64,000 nt of DNA from Aliidiomarina soli (GTDB taxonomy: Bacteria; Pseudomonadota; Gammaproteobacteria; Enterobacterales; Alteromonadaceae): contig NZ_PIPO01000005.1 of the NCBI RefSeq assembly GCF_003986975.1, positions 186,001 to 250,000 of the forward strand, written 5' to 3'. Shown piece after piece: positions 45,898 through 54,444 of the stretch (the stretch's first letter is position 1; each line of letters opens with the position of its first letter). The translations under genes and the position numbers were made by a program. The notes beneath the pieces are model-generated. The model saw only the letters and a list, made by a program, of their open reading frames with translations. It had not been told where the DNA came from and searched no databases.

Positions 45898-46875
45898 ATG
45901 TCTGTTCTTAGCGAGTTCGAACTAATCGAGCGTTATTTTCGTCATCATGGCCAGTCGCGCCGTGACGTTCAACTTGCGCAGGGCGACGACTGTGCGGTGG
46001 TAAAGACCACGCCGGGCACAGAAATTGCGGTTACCACAGACACCATGGTAGCGGGCGTTCACTTTGATGACAAAGTGCCGGCGCGCGCCCTTGGCCACAA
46101 ACTGGTGGCGGTCAATCTGTCTGACCTGGCGGCAATGGGCGCTGAACCTGCATGGTTGTCGCTGGCGATTACCCTACCCAAAGCCGACCATACATGGCTG
46201 AGTGAATTCTCGGCTGGAATGCATGAACTGGCTGGTTATTACCATTGTCAGCTGATCGGGGGTGATACCACCCGTGGCCCGTTGACCTTAACCCTGACTG
46301 CTCAGGGCTTGCTGCCGGAAGGACAAACCCTGGTACGTCACGGCGCCAAGCCAGGTGACTGGATATTTGTCAGTGGTACCTTAGGTGATGCTGCAGCTGC
46401 GCTTGCTGCGCAGCGTGACGATTTAGAGATCTCCAGCGCCGGTCAGAAAAAGCTCGAGGAGCGTCTCTTCTACCCCACACCGAGAGTGTCCTTAGGGCAG
46501 GCTCTACGGGGCATGGCGACGAGCTGTATTGATGTCTCCGATGGATTAGCGGCCGATCTGCAACATATTTTAAAACGGTCTGAGGTTGGCGGACGTCTGT
46601 TTCTGACCCAGTTGCCATACTCTGATACGCTCAACACATTGTCACTTGAGCAGAAACGTCACTACGCACTGCACGGTGGCGACGACTACGAACTGTGTTT
46701 TACCATTCCTGAAGAAATGCGTGGCTCGCTGGAAACCGCCTTGACCCATTCCGGGGTAGATATTACCTGTATTGGTCAGATTGACAGACAGCCAGGGTTG
46801 CGTTTTTTTGATGGCGATAACGAAGTAACTGCCTCGGGATTAGGCTATCAACACTTTGGTATGGCTACACTTTAG
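45898..46875 (+). CDS. thiL: Thiamine-monophosphate kinase
   Basis: Converts thiamine monophosphate to the active diphosphate using ATP. GDDCAVVKTTPGTEIAVTTD near residue 28 and VNLSDLAAMGAEP near 70 are the metal and nucleotide motifs of the AIR-synthase fold. Length 325 is typical. 14 bases after nusB; pgpA follows after 88 bases. Confidence 0.96.
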   Translation: MSVLSEFELIERYFRHHGQSRRDVQLAQGDDCAVVKTTPGTEIAVTTDTMVAGVHFDDKVPARALGHKLVAVNLSDLAAMGAEPAWLSLAITLPKADHTWLSEFSAGMHELAGYYHCQLIGGDTTRGPLTLTLTAQGLLPEGQTLVRHGAKPGDWIFVSGTLGDAAAALAAQRDDLEISSAGQKKLEERLFYPTPRVSLGQALRGMATSCIDVSDGLAADLQHILKRSEVGGRLFLTQLPYSDTLNTLSLEQKRHYALHGGDDYELCFTIPEEMRGSLETALTHSGVDITCIGQIDRQPGLRFFDGDNEVTASGLGYQHFGMATL

Positions 46876-46963
46876 TACCTGAACGTACCTCAAGGCAACT
46901 GAGAGCTGGGTAGCTTAACCTGGCTTATCTTTACTTCAGCGAACAGACGATAAGGACACCCGG

Positions 46964-47437
46964 ATGAGTTACCGTCACCTGTTAAAAAACCCGCTTCATT
47001 TCCTGTCATTGGGGTTTGGTAGTGGTCTGTTTCCGAAGGCGCCAGGTACCATGGGAACAGTGGCCGCGATTCCTGTGGTGTGGCTGGCATCGTACCTCGG
47101 CACTACTGGCTTCATTATTGCCACGGTAGTGGCATTCCTGGTCGGTATCTACCTATGTGGCTATACCGCTAAGGCAATGGGCGAGCATGATCACCCGTCT
47201 ATTGTGTGGGACGAAATAGCGGGCTATATGGTGGCGATGATTGCGGTTCCAGTGAGCGTAAGCACCCTGTTGCTGGCGTTTATCCTGTTCCGTATCTTCG
47301 ATATCCTCAAACCGTGGCCAATCCGTTACCTTGACCGCCATATGCATGGCGGCCTGGGTATTATGGTGGATGACATTCTGGCTGGTTTAGCGAGCCTGGC
47401 AATCATTCACGCAGTACTCGCTATGGGCTGGTTATAA
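46964..47437 (+). CDS. pgpA: Phosphatidylglycerophosphatase A
   Basis: Removes phosphate from phosphatidylglycerophosphate to give phosphatidylglycerol. [21 protein letters not shown] near residue 18 and [13 protein letters not shown] near 80 are signature blocks. Three to four membrane segments; 157 residues, slightly shorter than E. coli. Its stop overlaps the convergent dxs stop by six bases, with no terminator between. Confidence 0.95.
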   Translation: MSYRHLLKNPLHFLSLGFGSGLFPKAPGTMGTVAAIPVVWLASYLGTTGFIIATVVAFLVGIYLCGYTAKAMGEHDHPSIVWDEIAGYMVAMIAVPVSVSTLLLAFILFRIFDILKPWPIRYLDRHMHGGLGIMVDDILAGLASLAIIHAVLAMGWL

Positions 47438-49294
47438 GCGCTTTCGGATCGAGGCTTCGATACCAGCAGCATCCAGTTCAAGTTCAGCCCGTATTTCAGC
47501 CTGTGAACCATGTTTGATAAAGCTGTCCGGTAAGCCCAGCATAAGCAGCGGGGAAGGCTGTTGCTGAGTCATTAGCAATTCGGCGACGGCGCTACCAGCA
47601 CCCCCGGCAACCGCGTTTTCTTCCAATGTAACCAGCAAGTCGTGCTCAGCCGCGGCTTTTTTAACGGCCTCTGCATCCATCGGTTTGACAAAGCGCATGT
47701 CGATGACAGTGGCATCCAGCGCTTCGGCGGCCTGCATGGCTTCAGGCAGCAAGGTGCCGAAGTTCAGGATAGCAACCTTCGTCCCCTGGCGGCGCACGAT
47801 CGCCTTACCCAGTTCCATTGCCTGCAAAGACTCCAGCTCGCATCCAATGCCGCTACCGCGTGGATAGCGCACCGCAGCAGGTTGCTGCAGATGGTAACCG
47901 GTATACAGCATCTGACGGCATTCGTTTTCATCGCTGGGTGTCATCACCACCATGTTTGGAATGCAACGCAGGAAGCTGATGTCAAAGGCGCCCTGATGGG
48001 TCGGTCCGTCGGCACCGACAATACCGGCCCGGTCAATCGCAAACAGCACCGGCAGGTTTTGCAGGGCAACGTCATGAATCAGCTGGTCATAGCCACGCTG
48101 TAAGAATGTTGAGTAGATCGCAACCACAGGTTTGCGTTTACCAATGGCAAGGCCGGCGGCCAGGGTGACCGCGTGTTGCTCGGCAATGGCCACATCGTAA
48201 TACTGGTTAGGGAAGCGTTGTGAAAACTCAACCATGCCAGACCCCTCGCGCATTGCGGGGGTTATAGCGACCAGCTTATCGTCCTGGCTGGCCATCTCAC
48301 ACAGCCAGTCACCAAAAATTTTCGAGTACGACGGCAGCCCAGGTTTACTAGCCGGTAATTGATTAATCGCCGGATCAAACTTCGGCACACCGTGGTAGCC
48401 AATCGGGTCTTTTTCGGCTGGTTCGTAACCTTTGCCTTTGCGTGTCACCACATGTAAAAGCTGGGGCCCTTTCAGTGAACGCATGTTCTCAAGGGTTTCC
48501 ACCAGAGTAGTCACGTCATGCCCGTCGACTGGCCCGATATAGTTAAAGCCAAGTTCTTCAAAAATGGTGCCCGGAGTCACCATCCCTTTCATGTGCTCTT
48601 CGGCACGGCTGGCCAGTTCGCGGACGGTGGGCATACCGCGCAGCATTTTTTTCGAGCCTTCGCGCAGCGAGGTATAGACCTTGCCGGATAGCAAGCGGGC
48701 GAAATGATTGTTTAGCGCACCGACATTTTCCGAAATCGACATTTCGTTGTCGTTCAGGATCACCAGCATATCCGGTTTAATATCGCCGGCGTGGTTCATC
48801 GCTTCAAACGCCATCCCGGCCGTCATCGCGCCATCACCAATGACCGCGACTACCCGGCGGTTCTGACGTTCTTTCTCAGCGGCAATGGCAAGGCCTAAGG
48901 CGGCACTGATTGAGGTACTGGAATGGCCGACTGAAAGCACATCGTATTCGCTCTCATCGCGCCACGGGAAAGGGTGTAAGCCGTCTTTCTGGCGAATACT
49001 GGACAGTTCATCACGGCGCCCGGTCAAAATTTTATGCGGGTAGGCCTGATGACCGACATCCCAAACTAAATGATCAAAGGGCGTTTGATAGACTTTATGC
49101 AAGGCGACGGTCAGCTCAACCGTACCAAGACCGCTGGCCAGGTGGCCGGAACTTTGACTGACTGAACTTAGCAGGTACTGTCTTAACTCTTTACACACCT
49201 GGTCGAGCTTTTGCCGGGGCAACGCGCGCAGATCTGCAGGGGAGTCAATCAGACGTAACACAGGGTACTGTGTTGTAGAGGTGCTTTCAGTCAT
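47432..49294 (-). CDS. dxs: 1-deoxy-D-xylulose-5-phosphate synthase
   Basis: The first enzyme of the MEP isoprenoid pathway condenses pyruvate and glyceraldehyde 3-phosphate using thiamine diphosphate. [13 protein letters not shown] near 82, [20 protein letters not shown] near 152, and the transketolase motif [12 protein letters not shown] near 425 are intact. Length 620 is normal. Third gene of xseB-ispA-dxs. Its need for thiamine diphosphate links it to thiL and thiI nearby. Confidence 0.97.
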   Translation of the reverse strand: MTESTSTTQYPVLRLIDSPADLRALPRQKLDQVCKELRQYLLSSVSQSSGHLASGLGTVELTVALHKVYQTPFDHLVWDVGHQAYPHKILTGRRDELSSIRQKDGLHPFPWRDESEYDVLSVGHSSTSISAALGLAIAAEKERQNRRVVAVIGDGAMTAGMAFEAMNHAGDIKPDMLVILNDNEMSISENVGALNNHFARLLSGKVYTSLREGSKKMLRGMPTVRELASRAEEHMKGMVTPGTIFEELGFNYIGPVDGHDVTTLVETLENMRSLKGPQLLHVVTRKGKGYEPAEKDPIGYHGVPKFDPAINQLPASKPGLPSYSKIFGDWLCEMASQDDKLVAITPAMREGSGMVEFSQRFPNQYYDVAIAEQHAVTLAAGLAIGKRKPVVAIYSTFLQRGYDQLIHDVALQNLPVLFAIDRAGIVGADGPTHQGAFDISFLRCIPNMVVMTPSDENECRQMLYTGYHLQQPAAVRYPRGSGIGCELESLQAMELGKAIVRRQGTKVAILNFGTLLPEAMQAAEALDATVIDMRFVKPMDAEAVKKAAAEHDLLVTLEENAVAGGAGSAVAELLMTQQQPSPLLMLGLPDSFIKHGSQAEIRAELELDAAGIEASIRKRL

Positions 49295-49297
49295 GAA

Positions 49298-50263
49298 CTA
49301 ACGGTCTCTTGTGATCAGGTAATGGGTGAATGCTGCTAATACCTCGGTATTGTACGGGATAGCATCCAACGCGTGTAGCGCTTTTTGCGCTAACTCGGTG
49401 AGGTAGCCTTGGGCGCTCGCAAGCCCCATTAACGCTGGATAGGTGGATTTTTGCTGTTCGGCATCGGCGCCCTGTTGTTTGCCTAGGACCTGAGTGTCGC
49501 CGATAACGTCAAGAATATCATCCTGAACCTGGAAGGCTAACCCGATCAAACGGGCCCACTGGCGCAGATGATGACTCGTCTCCAGCCAGCTCTGCTGGTC
49601 TGCCCGGGCGTTAGTTGCAACCTCACTGGCAAGCAAAAGGCCCAGTTCAACGGCAGCTTCGATCAGCGCACCGGTTTTATAGTGGTGAATTCGTTCAAGG
49701 GTATCCAGGTCGACGTGGCGGTTGGTTGCCTGCAGGTCAAGAGACTGGCCGGCACACATGCCCTGCGCACCAGCTGCCTGCGCCAGCGTTCGAACCATGT
49801 TTAGCTGGACCACGGCACTGACACCCGCAAGCGGACGGCTGATTAGCTCAAAGGCGAGACTTTGCAGTGCATCACCAGCAAGAATGGCGGTCGCCTCGTC
49901 GAAGGCTTTGTGGCAGGTCGCCTGACCGCGACGTAAATCGTCGTCGTCCATGGCTGGCAAATCATCGTGAACCAGCGAATAAGCATGAATGCATTCAATC
50001 GCCGCCGCTGCTCCGTCAAGGTTTTTCGCCTCGGCACCGAGCATTTCACCCACCGCGTAGACCAAAAATGGACGGACTCGTTTGCCACCAAGCAACACCG
50101 CATAGCGCATGGCATCATGCAGGCGAGGGCAGACCGGATCGATGGCAGTAAGCTGGATCTGCAGGAAGTCACTGTGACGTTGGCGGTACGCCTGTAATTT
50201 ATCGGTAAGCACAGGGTCCTCAGTCGCTGACGTAACGCTGTTGTTCGTCATCTGACTGGTCAT
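49298..50263 (-). CDS. ispA: Farnesyl diphosphate synthase (polyprenyl synthetase)
   Basis: Makes farnesyl diphosphate from isopentenyl and dimethylallyl diphosphates. The first aspartate-rich motif DDLPAMDDDDLRRG (about 100-113) and the second DDILDVIGD near 247 carry the Mg2+ sites. GGKRVRPFLVYAVGEML is near 59. Length 321 includes an N-terminal extension of about 20 residues. Start ATG overlaps the xseB stop (ATGA); dxs begins 3 bases after its stop. Confidence 0.96.
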   Translation of the reverse strand: MTSQMTNNSVTSATEDPVLTDKLQAYRQRHSDFLQIQLTAIDPVCPRLHDAMRYAVLLGGKRVRPFLVYAVGEMLGAEAKNLDGAAAAIECIHAYSLVHDDLPAMDDDDLRRGQATCHKAFDEATAILAGDALQSLAFELISRPLAGVSAVVQLNMVRTLAQAAGAQGMCAGQSLDLQATNRHVDLDTLERIHHYKTGALIEAAVELGLLLASEVATNARADQQSWLETSHHLRQWARLIGLAFQVQDDILDVIGDTQVLGKQQGADAEQQKSTYPALMGLASAQGYLTELAQKALHALDAIPYNTEVLAAFTHYLITRDR

Positions 50264-50514
50264 GTTGACGGGGCCTCATCGTCGGACATCGGCTGCAGGG
50301 TTTCCTGTGATCCCTGACGCACTAATAAGCTGACTTTTTGTTCAGCCTGTTGCAGCTTTTGCTGACTGATCCGCGACAACGCCACGGCACGTTCAAATTG
50401 CTGCAGGGACTGCTCAAGGGGCAAATCGCCTTGTTCGAGCTGGTTAACAATGTGTTCAAGTTCACTCATCGCTTGCTCGAAGGTTAACTCAGAGGTGTCT
50501 TTGCTATCAGTCAT
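50260..50514 (-). CDS. xseB: Exodeoxyribonuclease VII small subunit
   Basis: An 84-residue helical protein that binds XseA. LTFEQAMSELEHIVNQLEQGDLPLEQSL is the conserved block. I chose the ATG at 50514 with GGAGA seven bases upstream; a GTG at 50541 would add nine residues. First gene of the operon with ispA and dxs. Confidence 0.94.
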   Translation of the reverse strand: MTDSKDTSELTFEQAMSELEHIVNQLEQGDLPLEQSLQQFERAVALSRISQQKLQQAEQKVSLLVRQGSQETLQPMSDDEAPST

Positions 50515-50682
50515 CAGATGTTCTCCACGGAATGCTGCCACATCGGTGTTGCAACACGGGCCGCCATGTTAATCTCGCAACCTTACCGAACCTGTAGGCT
50601 AAATTCAATTGCCAGCGTTGCCAGGCGTGCTCTGCACGGCTGCCAGAGGGCTTTGCGACTGAAGTAATTTGCAAAGAGTTAG

Positions 50683-50709
50683 TAAAGAAATAGACATGGG
50701 CGCCGATGA
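50683..50709 (+). promoter_or_regulatory. Sigma-28 (FliA) promoter of pomAB
   Basis: TAAAGAAA (50683-50690), 11 bases, GCCGATGA (50702-50709). The spacing matches the FliA consensus and the -10 has seven of eight matches. The start would be near 50716, about 88 bases before pomA. It fits a late flagellar gene class. The rest of 50515-50803 shows no other feature. Confidence 0.75.
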
Positions 50710-50803
50710 ATTAACAGTACCGACAAAAATTGCGGTTGTTAGTGTAGCGCGGATGATGAAAAATAGCGCCTCTTCTTGAGACACACACAACGGGGAGATC
50801 TGT

Positions 50804-51562
50804 GTGGATATAGCAACAATAATCGGCATTATCGGGGCGCTCGCCTTCATTGCGATGGCGATGCTGTTCAACGGAGACATCGGGCTCTATGTGAATGTGC
50901 CGTCCATCTTTATCGTATTTGGCGGATCATTATTTGTCGCCCTGGCCAGCTATCCGTTAAGTCAGTTTCTTGGCGCGGGTAAAGTCGCCGTCAAGGCCTT
51001 TATGTTCCGTATCGAGCAGCCTCAGGAGCTGATCGATAAAGCGGTGGAAATGGCTGATTCTGCGCGTAAGGGTGGTTTTCTGGCATTGGAAGAAACGGAA
51101 GTCCCCAACCCGTTTTTTCGCAAAGGCATTGATATGCTGGTGGATGGCCATGATGCCGAAGTCGTGCGCACGACCATGCAAAAAGACATTGATTTGACCT
51201 ATGACCGACACGAACGTGGCGCTAATATTTTCCAGACCATTGGCGATGTATCGCCAGCGATGGGGATGATAGGGACGCTGATCGGTCTGGTTGCAATGCT
51301 GGCTAACATGGATGACCCAAAAGCGATCGGCCCAGCGATGGCAGTAGCCTTGCTGACCACGCTGTACGGTACTTTCATTGCTAACATTATCTGTGTGCCG
51401 ATTGTGAACAAGCTCAAACTGCGTATGGAACAGGAAAAACTGAATCAGGAACTGATGCTGGATGCGGTGCTTGGTATTCAGGATGGCCAGAACCCACGTA
51501 TTATCGAATCGCTGTTGAAGAACTATCTCGCTTCGTCGAAGCGTGTGGAAGAGGAGCGTTAA
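50804..51562 (+). CDS. pomA: Flagellar stator subunit PomA (MotA family)
   Basis: An inner-membrane ion channel subunit of the flagellar motor. It has four membrane helices: about 1-22, 30-50, 147-170 and 182-205. The cytoplasmic loop has the motor-contact region. The conserved GDVSPAMGMIGTLIGLVAMLANMDDP near 148 includes the Pro residues needed for torque. GTG start; GGGGAG upstream. Sodium-driven PomA is inferred from likeness to Vibrio PomA (MDLATLLG-like start). pomB follows after 3 bases. Confidence 0.93.
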   Translation: MDIATIIGIIGALAFIAMAMLFNGDIGLYVNVPSIFIVFGGSLFVALASYPLSQFLGAGKVAVKAFMFRIEQPQELIDKAVEMADSARKGGFLALEETEVPNPFFRKGIDMLVDGHDAEVVRTTMQKDIDLTYDRHERGANIFQTIGDVSPAMGMIGTLIGLVAMLANMDDPKAIGPAMAVALLTTLYGTFIANIICVPIVNKLKLRMEQEKLNQELMLDAVLGIQDGQNPRIIESLLKNYLASSKRVEEER

Positions 51563-51565
51563 GCT

Positions 51566-52492
51566 ATGGCTCTGCCGGAACCGCAAAAAAAGTGCCGTAA
51601 GTGCCCGCCGAAAGGTCTGGCGCCCTGGATGGCTACCTTCGCGGATCTGATGGCACTGCTGTTATGCTTTTTCGTACTGCTGCTGGCATTCAGTGAAATG
51701 GATGTACTTAAATTCAAGCAGATTGCGGGCTCGATGCAGTTCGCCTTTGGTGTGCAAAATCGCATTGAAGTGGAAGATATTCCTCGCGGTACCAGTGTGA
51801 TTGCCCAGGAATTCAGTCCCGGCCGTCCGACGCCGACGCCGATTGAAACCATTCAGCAGGTAACCAGCGACATGACCGAGTCGACTCTGGACTTCCAGGA
51901 CGGTGAGGATGACTACGTAGGTGGCCCACAGCAGGAAGAAGGCGGTGAGGCGGAACCTGAGGAGCAGTCGCCTGAGCAAATGGATATGATGCAGATGCAG
52001 GAGCAGACGGAACAGGCAATCAACCGCATCCGCGAAGAAATGGAACAGGAAATTGAAGAGGGCGCATTAGAGCTGGAAAACCTCGGTCAGCAAATTATCA
52101 TCCGGGTGCGCGAACAAGGCACCTTCCCGCAAGGGTCTGCGTTCCTGCAACCACAGTTCCGCGGTGTTATTCGTCGCATTGGTGAAGTTCTGAATGATAT
52201 TCCAGGTGAAATTACCATTTCAGGACATACAGATAATCGTCGTATTCGTTCAGAAATGCACAGTTCAAACTGGGATTTATCCAGTGCACGCGCCGTGGCG
52301 GTGGCTGAAGAAATGCTCAATGTAGAGAATTTCGAAGAAAGCCGCCTGACCGTTCGTGGTCTGGCCGATACGCGCCCACTGGTGCCTAACAACAGTGATG
52401 ATAATCGTCGGCGCAACCGCCGCGTTGAAATTTCAATTCTGCAGGGGAGTGCGATGGAGTCACAACCAATCAGCACCCAACAAGGCAACTAG
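51566..52492 (+). CDS. pomB: Flagellar stator subunit PomB (MotB family)
   Basis: The peptidoglycan-anchored stator partner. The single membrane helix (about 23-45) contains the ion-binding Asp27 in TFADLMALLLCFFVLLLAFSEMD. A central acidic/Gln-rich linker (about 110-165) leads to an OmpA-like domain with ISGHTDNRRI and NWDLSSARAVAVAEEML, which binds peptidoglycan. Length 308. Cys and Phe near Asp27 fit the sodium-type stator (inference). Confidence 0.93.
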   Translation: MALPEPQKKCRKCPPKGLAPWMATFADLMALLLCFFVLLLAFSEMDVLKFKQIAGSMQFAFGVQNRIEVEDIPRGTSVIAQEFSPGRPTPTPIETIQQVTSDMTESTLDFQDGEDDYVGGPQQEEGGEAEPEEQSPEQMDMMQMQEQTEQAINRIREEMEQEIEEGALELENLGQQIIIRVREQGTFPQGSAFLQPQFRGVIRRIGEVLNDIPGEITISGHTDNRRIRSEMHSSNWDLSSARAVAVAEEMLNVENFEESRLTVRGLADTRPLVPNNSDDNRRRNRRVEISILQGSAMESQPISTQQGN

Positions 52493-52512
52493 CCGATTCA
52501 CCCCGTTTTTTG

Positions 52513-52518
52513 TATAAT
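52513..52518 (+). promoter_or_regulatory. -10 element of the thiI promoter
   Basis: A perfect TATAAT lies 21 bases after the pomB stop. There is no good -35 at normal spacing. A start near 52525 would leave a leader of about 97 nt. Confidence 0.4.
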
Positions 52519-52530
52519 TGCCTGCCATTG

Positions 52531-52563
52531 GATGGCCTTGCCGGTTTAACCGACAAGGCCATC
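52531..52563 (+). promoter_or_regulatory. Strong stem-loop in the thiI leader
   Basis: GATGGCCTTG pairs with CAAGGCCATC; inside, CGGTT pairs with AACCG across one base. There is no T-run after it, so it is not a simple terminator. It does not contain TPP riboswitch motifs. Confidence 0.5.
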
Positions 52564-52572
52564 GTCGTTGTA

Positions 52573-52594
52573 GCATCTTGCTGTCCTAAGATGC
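52573..52594 (+). promoter_or_regulatory. Second stem-loop in the thiI leader
   Basis: GCATCTT pairs with AAGATGC over an 8-base loop, ten bases after the first stem-loop and 27 bases before the thiI ATG. Confidence 0.4.
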
Positions 52595-52621
52595 CGTGCA
52601 CACCCCAGGTTAGGTATTTCC

Positions 52622-54097
52622 ATGAAGTATATTGTTCGGTTGCAGGCCGAAATTACGGTAAAAAGCAAATCAGTGCGCTCGCGTCACGGTAAATTATTGA
52701 CTGCGAATTTGCGTATTCAGCTGAAAGCGCTGGACCCGGTGATTAAAGTAAAATGGCTCTGGGATCGCATCGAAGTTGTATTGCCCGAGCAACCCTCTGA
52801 CGCCCTTTCGAACGCGGTGGTTGAGCGTTTACAGTCAACTCCGGGCGTGCTTCATTTTGAACGTGTGCAGTATCATCCACTGACGGATTTCGAGACCTTG
52901 CTTGACTGGGTTCTCAGCTTCAAGCGTGCTCAGCTAGTGGGTAAGTCATTTGCTATCCGGGTCAAACGCAAAGGGCATCATTCGTTTTCCTCCCAGGACC
53001 TGGCGCGCTATATAGGCGGTGGTGTGAAGGAACGGGTCGAAGGCACTCAGGTGAAGTTAAAAGGTGCCGAGGAAGAAGTGGTACTGATGATAGCTGAGGA
53101 CGATGTATTCCTGGTGGAGCGGCGCTTTGCCGGTCTCGGCGGGTTCCCCTTACCGAGTCAGGAAACCGTGCTGTCGCTGATGTCAGGCGGGTTTGATTCG
53201 ACAGTCTCGAGCTATCAGATGATCAAGCGTGGGGCACGCACCCATTACTGCTTTTTTAACTTAGGCGGCGACTTGCATGAGGCAGGAGTGCGTGAAATCT
53301 CCTACTATCTGTGGAAGCGTTTTTCACCGACCCATCCGGTGAAGTTCGTAAGCATTGATTTTGCGCCACTGGTGGATGTCATTCTCACTCATGTTGACAA
53401 TGGCCTGATGGGCGTCGTTTTGAAGCGCACCATGTTGCGAGCCGCAGCGCTGGCCACTCGCTATGTTAATGCCCAGGCGCTGGTTACCGGTGAAGCGATG
53501 GGGCAGGTATCGAGTCAGACCCTGAGCAACCTGGCGGTGATCGACGAAGTCACCTCGAAGCTAGTGTTACGGCCGCTGATCGCGATGGATAAGCAGGATA
53601 TTGTTGATATCGCCCGCCGCATTGGCACTGAACCTTTGGCCGCCGCGATGCCAGAGTATTGTGGCGTTATTTCGAATAAGCCAACGGTCAAAGCGGATCT
53701 GGAAAAAGTGAAGCAGGCCGAGCAGGCGATCACCGACCAAATGATTGAAGCTCAGGTCTATAATGCAGACGTCATCGACATTCGCCAACTGCATGACGCA
53801 CAGATGGAAAAAGTGTCCCTGGCGGCAGCGGTTAACGACACAACCTTAGAAAAAGTAATTCTGGATATTCGCAGCAATGACGAAGTTGAACAGGCTCCGT
53901 TGCAGAATACCGAATACTCAGTTGAACATTTACCATTTTTTAAACTCGAATCTGCCTTTGCAGGGCTTCCAAAAGACCGCCAATATTTGCTTTACTGCGA
54001 TCAGGGAATTATGAGCCGAATGCAGGTGCTGCATTTGCGCGAACTTGGCTACACCAATGTGGCGGTTTATCAACGAGCGGAGAAAACTGTTGAATAG
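52622..54097 (+). CDS. thiI: tRNA 4-thiouridine / thiamine thiazole sulfurtransferase ThiI
   Basis: Adds sulfur to tRNA uridine-8 and supplies sulfur for thiamine. Order: ferredoxin-like and THUMP domains (residues 1-165), PP-loop ATPase with SGGFDSTVSSYQM near 188, and a rhodanese domain at the C-terminus whose active Cys lies in LYCDQGIMSRM (about 462). A second conserved Cys is in EYCGVIS near 345, the disulphide partner. Length 491. Its last bases overlap the VanZ-like gene. Confidence 0.96.
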   Translation: MKYIVRLQAEITVKSKSVRSRHGKLLTANLRIQLKALDPVIKVKWLWDRIEVVLPEQPSDALSNAVVERLQSTPGVLHFERVQYHPLTDFETLLDWVLSFKRAQLVGKSFAIRVKRKGHHSFSSQDLARYIGGGVKERVEGTQVKLKGAEEEVVLMIAEDDVFLVERRFAGLGGFPLPSQETVLSLMSGGFDSTVSSYQMIKRGARTHYCFFNLGGDLHEAGVREISYYLWKRFSPTHPVKFVSIDFAPLVDVILTHVDNGLMGVVLKRTMLRAAALATRYVNAQALVTGEAMGQVSSQTLSNLAVIDEVTSKLVLRPLIAMDKQDIVDIARRIGTEPLAAAMPEYCGVISNKPTVKADLEKVKQAEQAITDQMIEAQVYNADVIDIRQLHDAQMEKVSLAAAVNDTTLEKVILDIRSNDEVEQAPLQNTEYSVEHLPFFKLESAFAGLPKDRQYLLYCDQGIMSRMQVLHLRELGYTNVAVYQRAEKTVE

Positions 54098-54434
54098 CGT
54101 AGTAGCGCGAACTCTTTTTGTATTTACTTTTTGTCTGGTCTCGGGATTGTTCTTCTGGCAGTCGCCGCCCGCAGGCCCCACGTCGGTGGCTCACCTAGAT
54201 AAGGTGGTTCACTTCGGGCTGTTCTTTGTGCTGGCAGCGAGCATGCAGTATGCCTTTCGTATGCGCTACTTATGGTCATTGAGCTGGTTGTTGCTGTACG
54301 CGGTAGCGATTGAATGGATTCAGTATTATATACCGGGCCGCGGTGCCGATGGCTGGGATGTCGTGGCTGACATGGCCGGGGCACTGAGTTTCTTCATTGT
54401 TTTCAGCTGGTATAAACAAAAACGCCGCAATTAG
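54090..54434 (+). CDS. VanZ-like small membrane protein
   Basis: A 114-residue membrane protein with about four hydrophobic segments and the family-type features LDKVVHFGLFFVLA and IEWIQYYIPGRGADGWDVVADMAGAL, which match the VanZ-like domain. I chose the TTG at 54090, with GGAG seven bases upstream and an 8-base overlap with thiI; the ATG at 54045 would overlap thiI by 53 bases. Its stop falls in a terminator stem. VanZ itself gives low-level teicoplanin resistance; function here unknown. Confidence 0.75.
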   Translation: MNSVVARTLFVFTFCLVSGLFFWQSPPAGPTSVAHLDKVVHFGLFFVLAASMQYAFRMRYLWSLSWLLLYAVAIEWIQYYIPGRGADGWDVVADMAGALSFFIVFSWYKQKRRN

Positions 54435-54444
54435 CGGCGTTTTT
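54418..54444. terminator. Bidirectional terminator inside two overlapping 3' ends
   Basis: AAAAACGCCGC, 5 bases, GCGGCGTTTTT. It contains the VanZ-like stop (TAG ending at 54434) and the srmB stop (54431), so it is part of both coding regions. Confidence 0.85.

Noticed and set aside
46899-46906. CTGAGAG before pgpA, like the start of a thiamine riboswitch
   Set aside because: The second conserved block of the TPP riboswitch is missing and the downstream gene is pgpA; thiL lies upstream of it.
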